A stretch of DNA of 64,000 bases from Sphingobium fontiphilum (GTDB taxonomy: Bacteria > Pseudomonadota > Alphaproteobacteria > Sphingomonadales > Sphingomonadaceae): assembly GCF_014196635.1 (NCBI RefSeq), contig NZ_JACIEB010000001.1:558001-622000 (forward strand), in the 5' to 3' direction. Shown in pieces: positions 37,382 to 47,879 of this stretch (position 1 is the stretch's first letter; each line of letters begins with the position of its first letter). The notes under the pieces are model-generated. The model saw only the letters and a program-made list of their open reading frames with translations. It was not told the DNA's origin and made no database searches. The position numbers were made by a program, and so were the translations under genes.

Positions 37382-39429
37382 TATCGTGTCATCGCCCATG
37401 TTGCGGCAGCGGCGAGGCCGATCAGCATCACCAGCGCGTAGGTGTAGAGGTAGCCGGACTGGATCCGACGCGTCACTTTATTGCCCTGCACGACCAGAGC
37501 AGCCAGCCCATTGGGCCCGAACCGGTCGATGAAGCCGATATCACCGAACTTCCAGAAGAAGCGGCCGATGGCGAAGGCGGGCTTGACGAACAGGACGTTG
37601 TACAGCTCGTCAAAATACCATTTGTTCAGCAGGAACTGGTAGAGCGCGCCGAATGTCGCGACGAAACGCTGCGGCCAGTCGGTGTTTTTGATGTAGGCCA
37701 GCCATGCGATCGCCAGGCCCAGCGCCATCACCGTGAACGGACCGAACTTGACCCATGTCGGCACTTCATGCGCGGCATGCATCAGGTGGCTGTCGAACGC
37801 CAGCGCGCCGTTCCAGAATGCGATGCCGCCTTCGGGGCCGATGAACTGGTCGTGGAAGGCGAAACCGGCGAACACCGCGCCCACGCTCAGCACGATCAGC
37901 GGGACCAGCATGACCCAGGGGCTTTCATGCGGATGATAGCCGCCGGTGCCCGTCGCGGGCGCATGATGATGGTCGTCATGGCCATGGGCGTCATGCGCAT
38001 GATCGTCATGGGCGTGGTCGCCATGGGCGTCGTGCAGCGCGTGCTGGATATGCTCCGAAGCGGCCCAGCGCGGCTTGCCGAAAAAGGTCAGGAACACCAG
38101 ACGCCAGCTATAGAAGCTCGTCAGCAGCGCCGCGAACACGCCGACCAGATAGGCGCCGATGCCCGATCCACCAGCGGCATAGGCCGCTTCCAATATGCCA
38201 TCCTTCGAATAGAAACCCGCAAAGCCGACGCCCAGCAACGGCACCCCGACGCCGGTGATGGCCAGCGTGCCCAGCGTCATCGTCCAGAAGGTGATCGGGA
38301 TTTCCTTACGCAGGCCGCCATAATAGCGCATGTCCTGTTCATGGTGCATCGCGTGGATCACCGAACCGGCGCACAGGAACAGCAAAGCCTTGAAGAAGGC
38401 GTGGGTGAACAAGTGGAACATCGCCGCGCCATAGGCGCCGACACCCGCCGCGAAGAACATGTAACCCAGCTGCGAACAGGTCGAATAGGCGATGACCCGC
38501 TTGATGTCGGTCTGCACCGTGCCCACCGTGGCGGCGAACAGACAGGTGGCCGCGCCAATGAAGGTCACAAAGCCCAGCGCCGTCGGGCTGGTTTCGAACA
38601 TCGGCGACAGGCGGCACACCATGAACACGCCCGCCGTCACCATGGTCGCCGCGTGGATCAGCGCCGACACAGGCGTCGGACCTTCCATCGCGTCAGGCAG
38701 CCAGGTGTGCAGGCCAAGCTGCGCCGACTTGCCCATCGCGCCGATGAACAGCAACAGGCAAAGCACCGTCATCGTGTCGAACCGATGGCCCAGGAACCCG
38801 ATGGTCGAACCGGCCATGGCGGGCGCGGCGGCCAATATGTCGGGAATGGAGATGGTGTCGAACACCAGATAGGTGCCGAAAATCCCCATCATGAAACCCA
38901 GGTCGCCGACGCGGTTGACGACGAACGCCTTGATCGCGGCGGCGTTGGCGCTCGGCTTCCTGAACCAGAAGCCGATGAGCAGGTAGGACGCCAGACCCAC
39001 GCCTTCCCAGCCGAAGAACATCTGCAACAGGTTGTTGGCCGTCACCAGCATCAGCATGGCGAAGGTGAACAGCGACAGATAGGCGAAGAAGCGCGGCTGG
39101 TCCGGCTCCTCATCCATATAGCCCCAGCTATACAGGTGGACGAGCGCGGACACGCTGGTGATGACGACCAGCATGACGGCGGTCATCGCATCGACCCGCA
39201 GCGCCCACTGGGCGTCGAAACTGCCCGACTGGATCCAGGTGAAGACCGGCTCCACCGTGGCGTGGCCGTCGCCCATCACGAACGACAGGAAAATCGGCCA
39301 GCTCATGGCGCAGGATGCGAACAGCGCGCCGGTGGTGACGATCTTCGCGGGCAATTTGCCCAGCGCCTTGTTGCCGAAACCGGCAATGATGGCGGCGAGC
39401 AGCGGAAGCAGGACGATAAGCTGAATCAT
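37381..39429 (-). CDS. nuoL: NADH-quinone oxidoreductase subunit L, with a histidine-rich loop
   Basis: A 682-residue antiporter-like subunit with the long lateral helix of complex I. Core motifs such as [16 protein letters not shown] and [27 protein letters not shown] are present. Between about residues 460 and 510 there is an insertion very rich in His and Asp ([21 protein letters not shown]), located in a loop before the C-terminal helices. This could bind metal ions, which is an inference. Confidence 0.95.
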   Translation of the reverse strand: MIQLIVLLPLLAAIIAGFGNKALGKLPAKIVTTGALFASCAMSWPIFLSFVMGDGHATVEPVFTWIQSGSFDAQWALRVDAMTAVMLVVITSVSALVHLYSWGYMDEEPDQPRFFAYLSLFTFAMLMLVTANNLLQMFFGWEGVGLASYLLIGFWFRKPSANAAAIKAFVVNRVGDLGFMMGIFGTYLVFDTISIPDILAAAPAMAGSTIGFLGHRFDTMTVLCLLLFIGAMGKSAQLGLHTWLPDAMEGPTPVSALIHAATMVTAGVFMVCRLSPMFETSPTALGFVTFIGAATCLFAATVGTVQTDIKRVIAYSTCSQLGYMFFAAGVGAYGAAMFHLFTHAFFKALLFLCAGSVIHAMHHEQDMRYYGGLRKEIPITFWTMTLGTLAITGVGVPLLGVGFAGFYSKDGILEAAYAAGGSGIGAYLVGVFAALLTSFYSWRLVFLTFFGKPRWAASEHIQHALHDAHGDHAHDDHAHDAHGHDDHHHAPATGTGGYHPHESPWVMLVPLIVLSVGAVFAGFAFHDQFIGPEGGIAFWNGALAFDSHLMHAAHEVPTWVKFGPFTVMALGLAIAWLAYIKNTDWPQRFVATFGALYQFLLNKWYFDELYNVLFVKPAFAIGRFFWKFGDIGFIDRFGPNGLAALVVQGNKVTRRIQSGYLYTYALVMLIGLAAAATWAMTR

Positions 39430-39438
39430 GTCGAGCCT

Positions 39439-39744
39439 TTAGCCCTTCATCCGGTTGACATCGTCGACGGCGATGGTGCCGCGACCACGGAAATAGATGA
39501 CGAGGATGGCCAGGCCGATGGCCGCCTCACCCGCCGCGACGGTCAGCACGAACATGCTGAAAACCTGTCCCACCAGATCGCCCAGGAAGGCGCTGAATGC
39601 GACGAAGTTGATGTTCACGCTCAACAGGATCAGCTCGATCGCCATCAGGATGATGATGACATTCTTGCGGTTGATGAAGATGCCCAGCACCCCCATCACG
39701 AACAGGATGGCGCTGACCACCATATAATGTTGAAGGCCGATCAT
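39439..39744 (-). CDS. nuoK: NADH-quinone oxidoreductase subunit K
   Basis: A 101-residue membrane subunit with three helices and the two conserved membrane glutamates ([15 protein letters not shown] and the [14 protein letters not shown] helix). It lies 9 bp upstream of nuoL. A palindromic repeat separates it from nuoJ. Confidence 0.96.
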   Translation of the reverse strand: MIGLQHYMVVSAILFVMGVLGIFINRKNVIIILMAIELILLSVNINFVAFSAFLGDLVGQVFSMFVLTVAAGEAAIGLAILVIYFRGRGTIAVDDVNRMKG

Positions 39745-39767
39745 GACGGCATCCTTTCAAAGGAGGC

Positions 39768-39849
39768 CGTCACCCCAGCGAAGGCTGGGGTCTCATGCCC
39801 CACACGCCGCGCCAGCCTGCCTGAGACGCCAGCTTTCGCTGGCATGACG
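39768..39849. repeat. CGTCACCCCAGCG palindromic repeat, copy A (nuoJ/nuoK gap)
   Basis: Two hairpins, CCCCAGC-gaag-GCTGGGG at the left and GCCAGC-tttc-GCTGGC at the right, joined by GTCTCA...TGAGAC, with CGTCA and TGACG at the ends. It fills nearly the whole nuoJ-nuoK gap. Confidence 0.85.
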
Positions 39850-39862
39850 GTGCAAGGAAAGA

Positions 39863-40489
39863 TCACAGCTCCACCCCCCCTAAGTCAACACCTTGGCCCA
39901 CGGGCTGATTGATGTTGCGCACCGCGTCTTGCGGACGACGGCGGTTCTGTTTCGCGATATTCTGGCCCTTCACCCCGCCCCGCGCGCGGTGCGTCAGCAC
40001 GATCGCGCCGATCATCGCCACGAGAAGCACAAGGCCCGCCGCCTCGAACAGGAAGATGTAGCGGGTATAGAGCAGGCCGCCGATCGCCTGGATGTTGGGC
40101 ATGTCGCCCGTCACCGGCGCGGCGCGCTGCGCCAGTTCGACCGGCCCCGCGCTCCAAATGCCGATGCCCAGCACGATTTCGGCGAGCAGCACCAGCGCGA
40201 TCAGCATGCCGAACGGCAGATAATCGACGAACCCGGCGCGCAGCTCGGCAAAATCAATGTCCAGCATCATCACGACGAACAGGAACAGCACGGCGACCGC
40301 GCCGACATAAACGATGACGAGCAGCATCGCGATGAACTCGGCGCCCAGCAGCAGCATCAGGCCCGCCGCGTTGAAAAACGCCAGGATCAGCCACAGCACC
40401 GAATGGACCGGATTGCGCGACAGGATCGTCAGCGCGCCGCTGCACACCACCAATATGGCGAACAGGTAAAAGGCGAAGACGTGGATCAT
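39863..40489 (-). CDS. nuoJ: NADH-quinone oxidoreductase subunit J
   Basis: A 208-residue membrane subunit of complex I with five helices, including LGAEFIAMLLVIVYVGAVAVLFLFVVMM, where the conserved glycine/tyrosine pi-bulge region lies. The C-terminal 40 residues are hydrophilic. A 187-bp gap with a composite palindrome separates it from nuoI. Confidence 0.95.
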   Translation of the reverse strand: MIHVFAFYLFAILVVCSGALTILSRNPVHSVLWLILAFFNAAGLMLLLGAEFIAMLLVIVYVGAVAVLFLFVVMMLDIDFAELRAGFVDYLPFGMLIALVLLAEIVLGIGIWSAGPVELAQRAAPVTGDMPNIQAIGGLLYTRYIFLFEAAGLVLLVAMIGAIVLTHRARGGVKGQNIAKQNRRRPQDAVRNINQPVGQGVDLGGVEL

Positions 40490-40519
40490 GGGATATACTC
40501 GGCCCCTTTACCCTCTACT

Positions 40520-40650
40520 CCGTTCATCCTGAGTAGCTGTTGAGCTTGCCGAAACAGCGTATCGAAGGACACGCGCGAAGCCTTCGATACAGGCCATCGA
40601 CAAGCTTTGAAACGAGTCACGTGACTCGTTTCGACCTTACTCAGGCCGAA
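40520..40650. repeat. composite nested palindrome in the nuoI/nuoJ gap
   Basis: Outer CCTGAGTA and TACTCAGG, middle GTATCGAAGG with CCTTCGATAC, and a separate 24-bp perfect palindrome (40609-40632) whose half is GAAACGAGTCAC. All three are in the 187-bp nuoI-nuoJ gap and can form one large folded structure in the operon mRNA. The CCTGAG and TCGAAGG words are common in sphingomonad spacers. Confidence 0.75.
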
Positions 40651-40676
40651 CGGCTCTTGGAGATTCGGCACGCCCA

Positions 40677-41162
40677 TTACCGATACGGCGCGTCGGCGGC
40701 AAGGTTCGCGGCAATCGCCCGCTCCCACTTGTCCCCGTTTTCAAGAAGCTTGGCCTTGTCGTAGATCAACTCCTCGCGCGTTTCCGTGGCGAATTCGAAA
40801 TTCGGCCCCTCGACAATCGCGTCGACCGGGCAGGCTTCCTGACAAAAGCCGCAATAAATGCACTTCGTCATGTCGATGTCGTAACGCGTCGTGCGGCGGC
40901 TGCCATCCTCGCGCGGCTGCGCCTCGATGGTGATCGCCTGCGCGGGGCAGATCGCCTCGCACAGCTTGCACGCGATGCAGCGTTCCTCGCCATTGGGATA
41001 GCGGCGCAACGCATGCTCCCCCCGGAACCGCGGCGAAATCGGGTTCTTCTCATAGGGATAGTTGATCGTCGCCTTGGGCTTGAAAAAATATTTCAAGGTC
41101 AGGGCGTGCGCCTTCACAAACTCCCAGAGGGTGAAGGATTTGACGTAATAGCCGAGGCTCAT
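40677..41162 (-). CDS. nuoI: NADH-quinone oxidoreductase subunit I
   Basis: A 161-residue peripheral subunit that carries two [4Fe-4S] clusters: [16 protein letters not shown] and [17 protein letters not shown] start at the ATG at 41162 ([15 protein letters not shown]), whose first bases overlap the stop of the preceding unknown gene (ATGA). A longer frame would extend into that gene. Confidence 0.96.
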   Translation of the reverse strand: MSLGYYVKSFTLWEFVKAHALTLKYFFKPKATINYPYEKNPISPRFRGEHALRRYPNGEERCIACKLCEAICPAQAITIEAQPREDGSRRTTRYDIDMTKCIYCGFCQEACPVDAIVEGPNFEFATETREELIYDKAKLLENGDKWERAIAANLAADAPYR

Positions 41163-41635
41163 TGCTTCGATCCGTTCATCGTGGGGGCCAAAATGCACTG
41201 CCAAGCGTCAAAGCTCGCAGCAGCCGATTGGACCGATATTGTTGCTTGTCGGCTATCGCTTGCTGGTTTCACCGTCACATCGCCGGAAACCTCTTCAGAG
41301 CCAGACTTGCCGACAAAGTGGAATTTATAAATCGTGTCCGTGGCACCACCGCTCGCGAAAATCTTATCCAGCTTCCCATCGACCACCAACCGAGTGTTCA
41401 CGCCAGATTTGTAGTTGGAAATCCAAAAACTCCGCATGTTGGGCTGATGCTCGAACGACACTGAGTTCACACCTTTGTAGACAGCCGGTGCAACGAGTGA
41501 GCCATCGGCCGAAACAGTTTTCGGCTCGCTGCACTGGTAGAGCAAGCGCGGCATAGTGAACTCATCCACAGGGACTTCCGTCCAAGCAACCTGAGCGTCA
41601 CCAAGCGCCAGCAAGGTAACAAGGAGGCCAATCAT
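41159..41635 (-). CDS. unknown secreted protein encoded inside the nuo operon (H/I position)
   Basis: A 158-residue protein with a short N-terminal hydrophobic stretch ([17 protein letters not shown], likely signal peptide) and a beta-rich body with two Cys (LYQCSE and WQCIL). It overlaps the nuoH stop at its start and the nuoI start at its end (ATGA), so it is translationally coupled on both sides. Base composition is clearly lower in G+C than nuoH and nuoI. No family recognised; it is one of three such genes in this operon. Confidence 0.75.
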   Translation of the reverse strand: MIGLLVTLLALGDAQVAWTEVPVDEFTMPRLLYQCSEPKTVSADGSLVAPAVYKGVNSVSFEHQPNMRSFWISNYKSGVNTRLVVDGKLDKIFASGGATDTIYKFHFVGKSGSEEVSGDVTVKPASDSRQATISVQSAAASFDAWQCILAPTMNGSKQ

Positions 41636-42675
41636 CCACCATACCTCGTCAGCATGAGGAAGCCCGACACCAGGAAGACGAACAGCAGCGAGGTCGGCAG
41701 GAAGATTTTCCAGCCCAGCCGCATCAACTGGTCATAACGGTAACGGGGCACCGTCGCCCTCACCCAGGAGAAGACGAAGAAGAAGAACAGGATCTTGACG
41801 AACAGCCAGATAATGCCCGGCACCATATAGAGCGGCGCCCAGTCCAGCGGCGGCAGGTAACCGCCCCAGAACAATATGGCGTTCAAAGCGCACATCAGGA
41901 TGACGTTGGCATATTCGCCAAGCCAATAGAGCGCGAAGGCCATGGACGAATATTCGGTCTGGTAGCCCGCGACCAGTTCGGACTCCGCTTCGGTCAGGTC
42001 GAAGGGCGCGCGCGCGGTTTCGGCCATGGCGCTGATCAGGAACATGATCGCCATCGGGAAGAGCAACGGGTTGAAGCCGTTGCCGTTCAGGAAGCCATAA
42101 TAGCCCTTCTGGCTTTCCACGATTGTCGTCAGGTTGAAGCTGCCCGCCCACAGCACGACGCAGATCAGGATGAAGCCGATGGAGACTTCATAGGAGATCA
42201 TCTGCGCGCTGGCGCGGATCGCGGAATAGAAGGGATATTTGGAGTTGGACGCCCAGCCAGCCAGCACAATGCCGTAAACGCCCAGCGACGAAATGGCGAG
42301 GATGTAGAGCAACCCCACATTGATGTCGGCCAGCACCACGCCCAGATCGAACGGCACCACCGCCCAGGCCATCAGCGCGACGGTGAAGGTGATGATCGGC
42401 GCGATCAGGAACAAGGTGCGGTTGGCGGCGGCCGGAATGATCGTTTCCTGCAACATCACCTTCAACCCGTCGGCGAAGGATTGCAGCACGCCAAACGGCC
42501 CCACCACGTTCGGGCCCCGGCGTAGCGCCATGGCGGCCCAGATCTTGCGGTCGGCGTAAATCAGCATCGCCACCGCCAGCATCACCGGCAGGGCGATGAG
42601 CAAAATGCCGATGATCGTCGACAACAGCCACGCGCCCTCGAACGGCAGGCCCAGATTTTGGAAGAAAGCGGTCAT
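41632..42675 (-). CDS. nuoH: NADH-quinone oxidoreductase subunit H
   Basis: A 347-residue membrane subunit of complex I at the quinone-binding interface. Typical segments: [33 protein letters not shown], the acidic loop [22 protein letters not shown] and [20 protein letters not shown]. It is separated from nuoG by a palindromic repeat. Confidence 0.97.
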   Translation of the reverse strand: MTAFFQNLGLPFEGAWLLSTIIGILLIALPVMLAVAMLIYADRKIWAAMALRRGPNVVGPFGVLQSFADGLKVMLQETIIPAAANRTLFLIAPIITFTVALMAWAVVPFDLGVVLADINVGLLYILAISSLGVYGIVLAGWASNSKYPFYSAIRASAQMISYEVSIGFILICVVLWAGSFNLTTIVESQKGYYGFLNGNGFNPLLFPMAIMFLISAMAETARAPFDLTEAESELVAGYQTEYSSMAFALYWLGEYANVILMCALNAILFWGGYLPPLDWAPLYMVPGIIWLFVKILFFFFVFSWVRATVPRYRYDQLMRLGWKIFLPTSLLFVFLVSGFLMLTRYGG

Positions 42676-42691
42676 GATGGAACCCTCAAGC

Positions 42692-42773
42692 CGTCACCCC
42701 AGCGAAGGCTGGGGTCTCGTGCCACAGGCGCAGCGCCCTCAGGCGTAAGATGCCAGCCTTCGCTGGCATGACG
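42692..42773. repeat. CGTCACCCCAGCG palindromic repeat, copy B (nuoG/nuoH gap)
   Basis: Left hairpin CCCCAGC-gaag-GCTGGGG is identical to copy A, right hairpin GCCAGC-cttc-GCTGGC with TGACG at the end. It occupies most of the 118-bp gap. Confidence 0.88.
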
Positions 42774-42793
42774 GGAAAATATAGTCGACTCCC

Positions 42794-44800
42794 TCATTCC
42801 GCCGCCTCCGCGATGGTCTCGCCCTGGATCAGCTCGGCCGAACATTGCTGCATGGTCGGGCTGGCGCGGCAGATGGCGTTGGTGAGGTAGAAATCCTTGA
42901 TCGGATGGTTCAGGCGGCCGACCGCCCCGGTCGGCAGCGACGGGACGGACCAGCCATAATCGGCCAGCCCCTCGACGCCCAGCGCCGGCACCGCCGCAAA
43001 CATCGCGGCACGCAGCGCGTCGAAATTGTCGAACGGCAATGTCGCGCCCATCGCTTCGGACAAGGCGCGCAGGATCGACCAGTCCTCGCGGGCGTCGCCC
43101 GGCGCGAACACGGCCTTTTCGCTCCGCTGCACCCGGCCTTCCAGGTTGACATAGGTGCCCGGCTTTTCGGCATAGCTGGCGCCCGGCAGGATCACGTCGG
43201 CCGCATGGGCGCCCTTGTCGCCATGATGGCCGATATAGACCTTGAAGCTTTCGTCGAACGCCTTGAAGTTCACCTCGTCCGCGCCCAGCGCGAACAGCAG
43301 CCTGGGCTTGGCCTCGACCATCGACCGGATGCCGCCATCCATCGCATAGCCCAGCATCAGCCCGCCCATGCGCGCCGCCGCAAAGTGCAGCACGTTGTAT
43401 CCGTTCCAGCCTTCTTTCACGAGGCCCAGCGTCTCGACCAGCGCCAGCGTGTCGCCATGCGCGCCATCGCGGGCCAGCACGCCGCCGCCCACGATCATCG
43501 CCGGGCGGGCCGCGCCCTTGAAGGCTTCCACCACGGCGGCGGGCAGCTTGCCCAGCACCGCCGCGCCATCGCCCAGCCATTCGACCTTGTAGGTCAGGTC
43601 GACTTCCGGCCCGATGCCGTAAACCTTCGCGCCCTTCTTGATCGCCTTGCGGATGCGTGTGTTCACCAGCGGCGCTTCCCAGCGCACATTGGTGCCGACC
43701 AGCAATATGGCGTCGGCCGTCTCGATCCCCGCCAGCGTCGAATTGAAATTGACCGCGCTCAGCGACGACACGTCATAGGCAAGGCCGGTCTGCCGCCCTT
43801 CCAGCATCGAGCCGCCCAGCTTTTCAACCAGCAGCTTCGCCGCGAACATCGTCTCGCAATCGAGCAGGTCGCCCGCCACCGCCGCAACGCTGCCGCCATG
43901 GTCGACCGCCGCGATGGCCGCGAACGCCTCCGCCCAGCTTGCCGGAACCAGCTTGCCGTCCTTGCGCACGAACGGCTTGTCCAGCCGCTTGCGGACCAGA
44001 CCGTCGACATGGTGCCGGGTCTTGTCCGACGCCCATTCCTCGTTCACATCGTCATTGATGCGCGGCACGGCGCGCAGCACCTGACGGCCGCGGCTGTCGA
44101 GGCGGATATTGGTGCCCACCGCGTCCATCACGTCGATGGCGTGGGTCTTCTTCAACTCCCACGGACGCGCTTCGAACGCATAGGGCTTGGACGTCAGCGC
44201 GCCGACCGGGCACAGGTCGACCACATTGCCCGAAAGCTCGCTCTTGGCGGCATGCTCCAGATAGGTGGTGATCTGCATATTCTCGCCGCGATAGATCGCG
44301 CCGATCTCCGGTACCCCCGCGACTTCCTCGGCAAAGCGCACGCAACGGGTGCACTGGATGCAGCGGGTCATCACCGTCTTGACGATGGGGCCCATATATT
44401 TCTCGGTCACCGCGCGCTTGTTCTCGTCATAGCGCGACGCGCCCCGGCCATAGGCGACCGACTGGTCCTGCAAATCGCATTCGCCGCCCTGGTCGCAGAT
44501 CGGGCAATCGAGCGGGTGGTTGATGAGCAGGAACTCCATCACCCCCTCGCGCGCCTTCTTCACCATCTCGCTGTCCGTGCGGATCTCCTGCCCCTCGGCG
44601 GCGGGCAGCGCGCACGACGCCTGCGGCTTGGGCGGCCCCGGCTTCACCTCGACCAGGCACATGCGGCAATTGCCCGCGATGCTCAGCCGTTCATGGTAAC
44701 AGAAGCGCGGAATCTCCTTCCCCGCCATCTCGCACGCCTGCAAAACAGTCGCGCCCGCCGGGACTTCGATTTCTACGCCGTCTACTTTGACTTTAGGCAT
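42794..44800 (-). CDS. nuoG: NADH-quinone oxidoreductase subunit G
   Basis: A 668-residue iron-sulfur subunit of complex I. The N-terminal part has the [2Fe-2S] cysteines (CYHERLSIAGNCRMC), the His-Cys [4Fe-4S] site (HPLDCPICDQGGECDLQ) and a further set (CIQCTRCVRFAEE), followed by a molybdopterin-oxidoreductase-like domain that no longer binds a cofactor. The ATG directly follows the stop of an unknown gene (TAA ATG). Confidence 0.96.
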   Translation of the reverse strand: MPKVKVDGVEIEVPAGATVLQACEMAGKEIPRFCYHERLSIAGNCRMCLVEVKPGPPKPQASCALPAAEGQEIRTDSEMVKKAREGVMEFLLINHPLDCPICDQGGECDLQDQSVAYGRGASRYDENKRAVTEKYMGPIVKTVMTRCIQCTRCVRFAEEVAGVPEIGAIYRGENMQITTYLEHAAKSELSGNVVDLCPVGALTSKPYAFEARPWELKKTHAIDVMDAVGTNIRLDSRGRQVLRAVPRINDDVNEEWASDKTRHHVDGLVRKRLDKPFVRKDGKLVPASWAEAFAAIAAVDHGGSVAAVAGDLLDCETMFAAKLLVEKLGGSMLEGRQTGLAYDVSSLSAVNFNSTLAGIETADAILLVGTNVRWEAPLVNTRIRKAIKKGAKVYGIGPEVDLTYKVEWLGDGAAVLGKLPAAVVEAFKGAARPAMIVGGGVLARDGAHGDTLALVETLGLVKEGWNGYNVLHFAAARMGGLMLGYAMDGGIRSMVEAKPRLLFALGADEVNFKAFDESFKVYIGHHGDKGAHAADVILPGASYAEKPGTYVNLEGRVQRSEKAVFAPGDAREDWSILRALSEAMGATLPFDNFDALRAAMFAAVPALGVEGLADYGWSVPSLPTGAVGRLNHPIKDFYLTNAICRASPTMQQCSAELIQGETIAEAAE

Positions 44801-45439
44801 TTATTGCACACCTGTAAAAACGCGGTCCTCAGCCGGAAGCCTGTAAATCACCTCTGCCAAAGCGCCTTCCAAGGCTCCTTTATTGCTCGTGAGTTCGGGG
44901 CTGCTTGACGAACAATCAATCATGTTCGGCCTGAGTTTATCAAAGGCTTCGTCCTGCTCAACGCTGGCAGTTTTCCAACTGAGCGCATAACGAACACCAG
45001 ACGGATTTTTACTTTCGACACATTTCGCCACGCTCAAAAGTGTCAGAATGAGCCGGGACTGCCAATCCGATGCTGCAACGGGCATATCAAGATCGATAGG
45101 CCTTAAAAGCGGGCTCCCACGCTGCCCGGCAGCCTCTGCCTGCGTGCGCTGCCTAAGCAACTCAATAAAAAGCGCGCCTCGAAATGATACTTGATCGTAA
45201 GCGACGCCCTTCACGGGGAAACAACTATCCTTTGAATAGCGTGCCATTTCCTTACGCTGTTCCAACCCCAAAGGTAGATCGAGAACCCTACCAGTCTCGC
45301 GTTCACGGTCATGGATGTTGCAACGTGCCATCGCCACCATCGCGGTGCGCCCTACGCCACCGCCAGTAGCGTCCTGGGCGTACCCGTTCGCACCAGCCAT
45401 GGTGGACACCAAAAACGTCATTGCGATGCAAGCCTTCAC
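44801..45439 (-). CDS. unknown secreted protein encoded inside the nuo operon (F/G position)
   Basis: A 212-residue protein with a GTG start (45439) overlapping the nuoF stop (GTGA). The N-terminus [21 protein letters not shown] is a signal peptide with an Ala-x-Ala-like end. The mature part has several Cys ([30 protein letters not shown]) and no recognised family. Base composition is AT-richer than nuoF and nuoG. Its stop TAA abuts the nuoG ATG. I favour this short form over a longer frame that would run into nuoF. Confidence 0.75.
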   Translation of the reverse strand: MKACIAMTFLVSTMAGANGYAQDATGGGVGRTAMVAMARCNIHDRERETGRVLDLPLGLEQRKEMARYSKDSCFPVKGVAYDQVSFRGALFIELLRQRTQAEAAGQRGSPLLRPIDLDMPVAASDWQSRLILTLLSVAKCVESKNPSGVRYALSWKTASVEQDEAFDKLRPNMIDCSSSSPELTSNKGALEGALAEVIYRLPAEDRVFTGVQ

Positions 45440-46767
45440 TCCGCCGCCTCCATCACCGGTGCGCCGCGCTCGTTGATGCGCCGCTCGATTTCCGGGCGGA
45501 AATGGCGGATCAGGCCCTGGATCGGCCATGCCGCCGCGTCGCCCAGCGCGCAGATGGTGTGGCCTTCGACCTGCTTGGTCACCTGATGCAGCATGTCGAT
45601 TTCGCTGAGGTCCGCCTCGCCGGTGCGCAACCGCTCCATCACCCGCCACATCCAGCCCGTGCCTTCGCGGCACGGCGTGCACTGGCCGCATGACTCATGC
45701 TTGTAGAAATAGGACAGACGCGAAATGGCGCGGACGATGTCGGTCGACTTGTCCATGACGATGACGGCGGCGGTGCCCAGCCCGGAACCCAGCGCGCGCA
45801 GACCGTCGAAATCCATCGGCGCGTCCATGATCTCCTTGGCCGGAACCAATGGCACCGAGGAACCGCCGGGGATGACCGCCAGCAGATTTTCCCACCCGCC
45901 GCGGATGCCGCCGCAATGGCGGTCGATCAGTTCGCGGAACGGGATCGACATGCTTTCCTCGACCACGCATGGCTTGTTCACATGGCCGCTGATCTGGAAC
46001 AGCTTGGTGCCGCGATTATTCTCGCGCCCGAAACTGTTGAACCATGCCGCCCCGCGCCGCAGGATGGTCGGCGACACCGCGATGCTCTCGACATTGTTGA
46101 CCGTGGTCGGACAACCATAAAGGCCCGCCCCCGCCGGGAAAGGCGGCTTCAGGCGCGGCTGACCCTTCTTGCCCTCCAGGCTTTCGATCTGCGCGGTTTC
46201 CTCGCCGCAGATATAGGCGCCCGCGCCGCGATGCACGAACACGTCGAAATCATAGCCCGACCCGCAGGCATTTTTGCCAATAAAGCCCTTGGCATAGGCC
46301 TGCTCGACCGCCGCGAACAATACCTTGGCTTCGTAGATGAACTCGCCGCGAATATAGATATAGGCGGCACGCGCCCGCATCGCGAAACCGGCGATCAGCG
46401 CCCCTTCGATCAGCTTGTGCGGATCGTGGCGGATGATCTCGCGGTCCTTGCACGAACCCGGTTCGGATTCGTCGGCGTTGATGACCAGGAAGCTGGGGCG
46501 GCCATCCTTGCTTTCCTTGGGCATGAAGCTCCACTTCATGCCGGTGGGGAAGCCCGCGCCGCCACGGCCGCGCAGGTTCGACGCCTTGATGATGTCAATG
46601 ATGGCGTCCTGCCCCAACTCCATCAGCTTTTTCGTGTTGTCCCAATCGCCGCGCTGCATCGCGGCGTCGACGCCCCAGTCCTGGAAGCCGTGGACGTTGG
46701 TGAAGATGCGGTCCCTGTCGGCCAGCGGGCCAACGAAAGGCGCGGGTGCGGCGGGTGCGTCAGTCAT
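45436..46767 (-). CDS. nuoF: NADH-quinone oxidoreductase subunit F
   Basis: A 443-residue subunit that binds NADH, FMN and a [4Fe-4S] cluster. [15 protein letters not shown] is the dinucleotide/FMN-binding loop and [15 protein letters not shown] carries the cluster cysteines. It is followed by the unknown F/G gene with overlap. Confidence 0.97.
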   Translation of the reverse strand: MTDAPAAPAPFVGPLADRDRIFTNVHGFQDWGVDAAMQRGDWDNTKKLMELGQDAIIDIIKASNLRGRGGAGFPTGMKWSFMPKESKDGRPSFLVINADESEPGSCKDREIIRHDPHKLIEGALIAGFAMRARAAYIYIRGEFIYEAKVLFAAVEQAYAKGFIGKNACGSGYDFDVFVHRGAGAYICGEETAQIESLEGKKGQPRLKPPFPAGAGLYGCPTTVNNVESIAVSPTILRRGAAWFNSFGRENNRGTKLFQISGHVNKPCVVEESMSIPFRELIDRHCGGIRGGWENLLAVIPGGSSVPLVPAKEIMDAPMDFDGLRALGSGLGTAAVIVMDKSTDIVRAISRLSYFYKHESCGQCTPCREGTGWMWRVMERLRTGEADLSEIDMLHQVTKQVEGHTICALGDAAAWPIQGLIRHFRPEIERRINERGAPVMEAAE

Positions 46768-46784
46768 GCGCGACCTCCAACATT

Positions 46785-46860
46785 CGTCATGCCAGCGAAG
46801 GCTGGCATCTCAGGCATGGGCGCGCTGAGGATGGAGACCCCAGCCTGCGCTGGGGTGACG
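46785..46860. repeat. CGTCACCCCAGCG palindromic repeat, copy C, inverted (nuoE/nuoF gap)
   Basis: The same element in opposite orientation: GCCAGC-gaag-GCTGGC first, then CCCCAGC-ctgc-GCTGGGG with GTGACG at the end. It fills the nuoE-nuoF gap. Confidence 0.88.
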
Positions 46861-46876
46861 GGAAATTGGATGGCCA

Positions 46877-47542
46877 TCACCACTCCCCCCGATAATCATG
46901 ATTTTCGACGACCATCTCCTTCAGCGTCGTCGGGCCACCCTCCGGGCAGCTCGTCTGACGGTCGATCTGCGGGCCGATCTTGGGGCTTCCACCGGCGGCC
47001 AGCGTTTCCAAAATGGCGCTCATGCTGTCATAGGTCAGGTCTTCGTAATTATCGTCGTTGATCTGGACCATCGGCGCATTGGCGCACGCGCCCAGACATT
47101 CGACCTCGGTCAGCGTGAACAGGCCGTCGGGCGTCGTCGCGCCCTTCACCAGACCCTTGTTCTTGCAGGCCGAAAACACGTCGTCCGACCCGCGCAACAT
47201 GCAGGGCGTCGTGCCGCACACCTGCACATGGTAACGGCCGACCGGCGCGAGATTGTACATGGTGTAGAAGGTCGCGACCTCATAGACGCGCATATAGGGC
47301 ATATCGAGCTGGCGCCCGATATATTCCATTACCGGCACGGGCAGCCACCCCTGCGTCTGCGTCTCCGCCCCCACCTGCCGCTGGGCGAGATCGAGCAGCG
47401 GCATCACGGCCGACTGCTGCCGCCCGGCGGGGTAGCGCGCGATGATCGTCTTCGCCAGCTCGGCGTTCTCGGCAGTCCAGACGAACGCGCCCCAGCGCGC
47501 GCGGACTTCGGCCTCATCAGGAATTTGGGGTGCGTCAGCCAT
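46877..47542 (-). CDS. nuoE: NADH-quinone oxidoreductase subunit E
   Basis: A 221-residue thioredoxin-like subunit with a [2Fe-2S] cluster (VCGTTPCMLRGSDDVF and ECLGACANAPM). The last ~50 residues (TLAAGGSPKIGPQIDRQTSCPEGGPTTLKEM) are a C-terminal extension seen in alphaproteobacteria. It overlaps the preceding unknown gene by 8 bp. Confidence 0.96.
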   Translation of the reverse strand: MADAPQIPDEAEVRARWGAFVWTAENAELAKTIIARYPAGRQQSAVMPLLDLAQRQVGAETQTQGWLPVPVMEYIGRQLDMPYMRVYEVATFYTMYNLAPVGRYHVQVCGTTPCMLRGSDDVFSACKNKGLVKGATTPDGLFTLTEVECLGACANAPMVQINDDNYEDLTYDSMSAILETLAAGGSPKIGPQIDRQTSCPEGGPTTLKEMVVENHDYRGEW

Positions 47543-47879
47543 TGTTTCTGCCGAGTTTCCGAGGTTTCATGAAAATCCAAAGCAAAGCCGCCAGCGCAGC
47601 TCCGTAAATGCCAGTCGGAATAACAACGAGAACAGGCATGCCACCGTCGAACATGCCACCGCTCCCACCCATCAGTGACCAGACAAAAATCCCGCCCGTA
47701 ACCCAGACGAGCCAGGAAGCCGTTATAAGCACGGCCTTAGCTGCCCAATGCGAAACGCCCAGCGACCGGGCGACCAACTTAGCCAACAGCCAAACAAGCG
47801 CGCCCTGCAATGCCATAAAGGCAATCGTCCCAAACGGTCCGAGCACAGCAAAGCTCATCTCGAAAAGCACGAAACTCAC
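47535..47879 (-). CDS. unknown membrane protein encoded inside the nuo operon (D/E position)
   Basis: A 114-residue protein with about three membrane helices ([55 protein letters not shown]) and a basic C-terminus. The GTG start overlaps the nuoD stop (GTGA) and its end overlaps the nuoE start by 8 bp. Base composition is lower in G+C than the nuo genes. No family recognised. It could be an operon-specific assembly or accessory factor, but nothing in the sequence proves it. Confidence 0.72.
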   Translation of the reverse strand: MSFVLFEMSFAVLGPFGTIAFMALQGALVWLLAKLVARSLGVSHWAAKAVLITASWLVWVTGGIFVWSLMGGSGGMFDGGMPVLVVIPTGIYGAALAALLWIFMKPRKLGRNNG

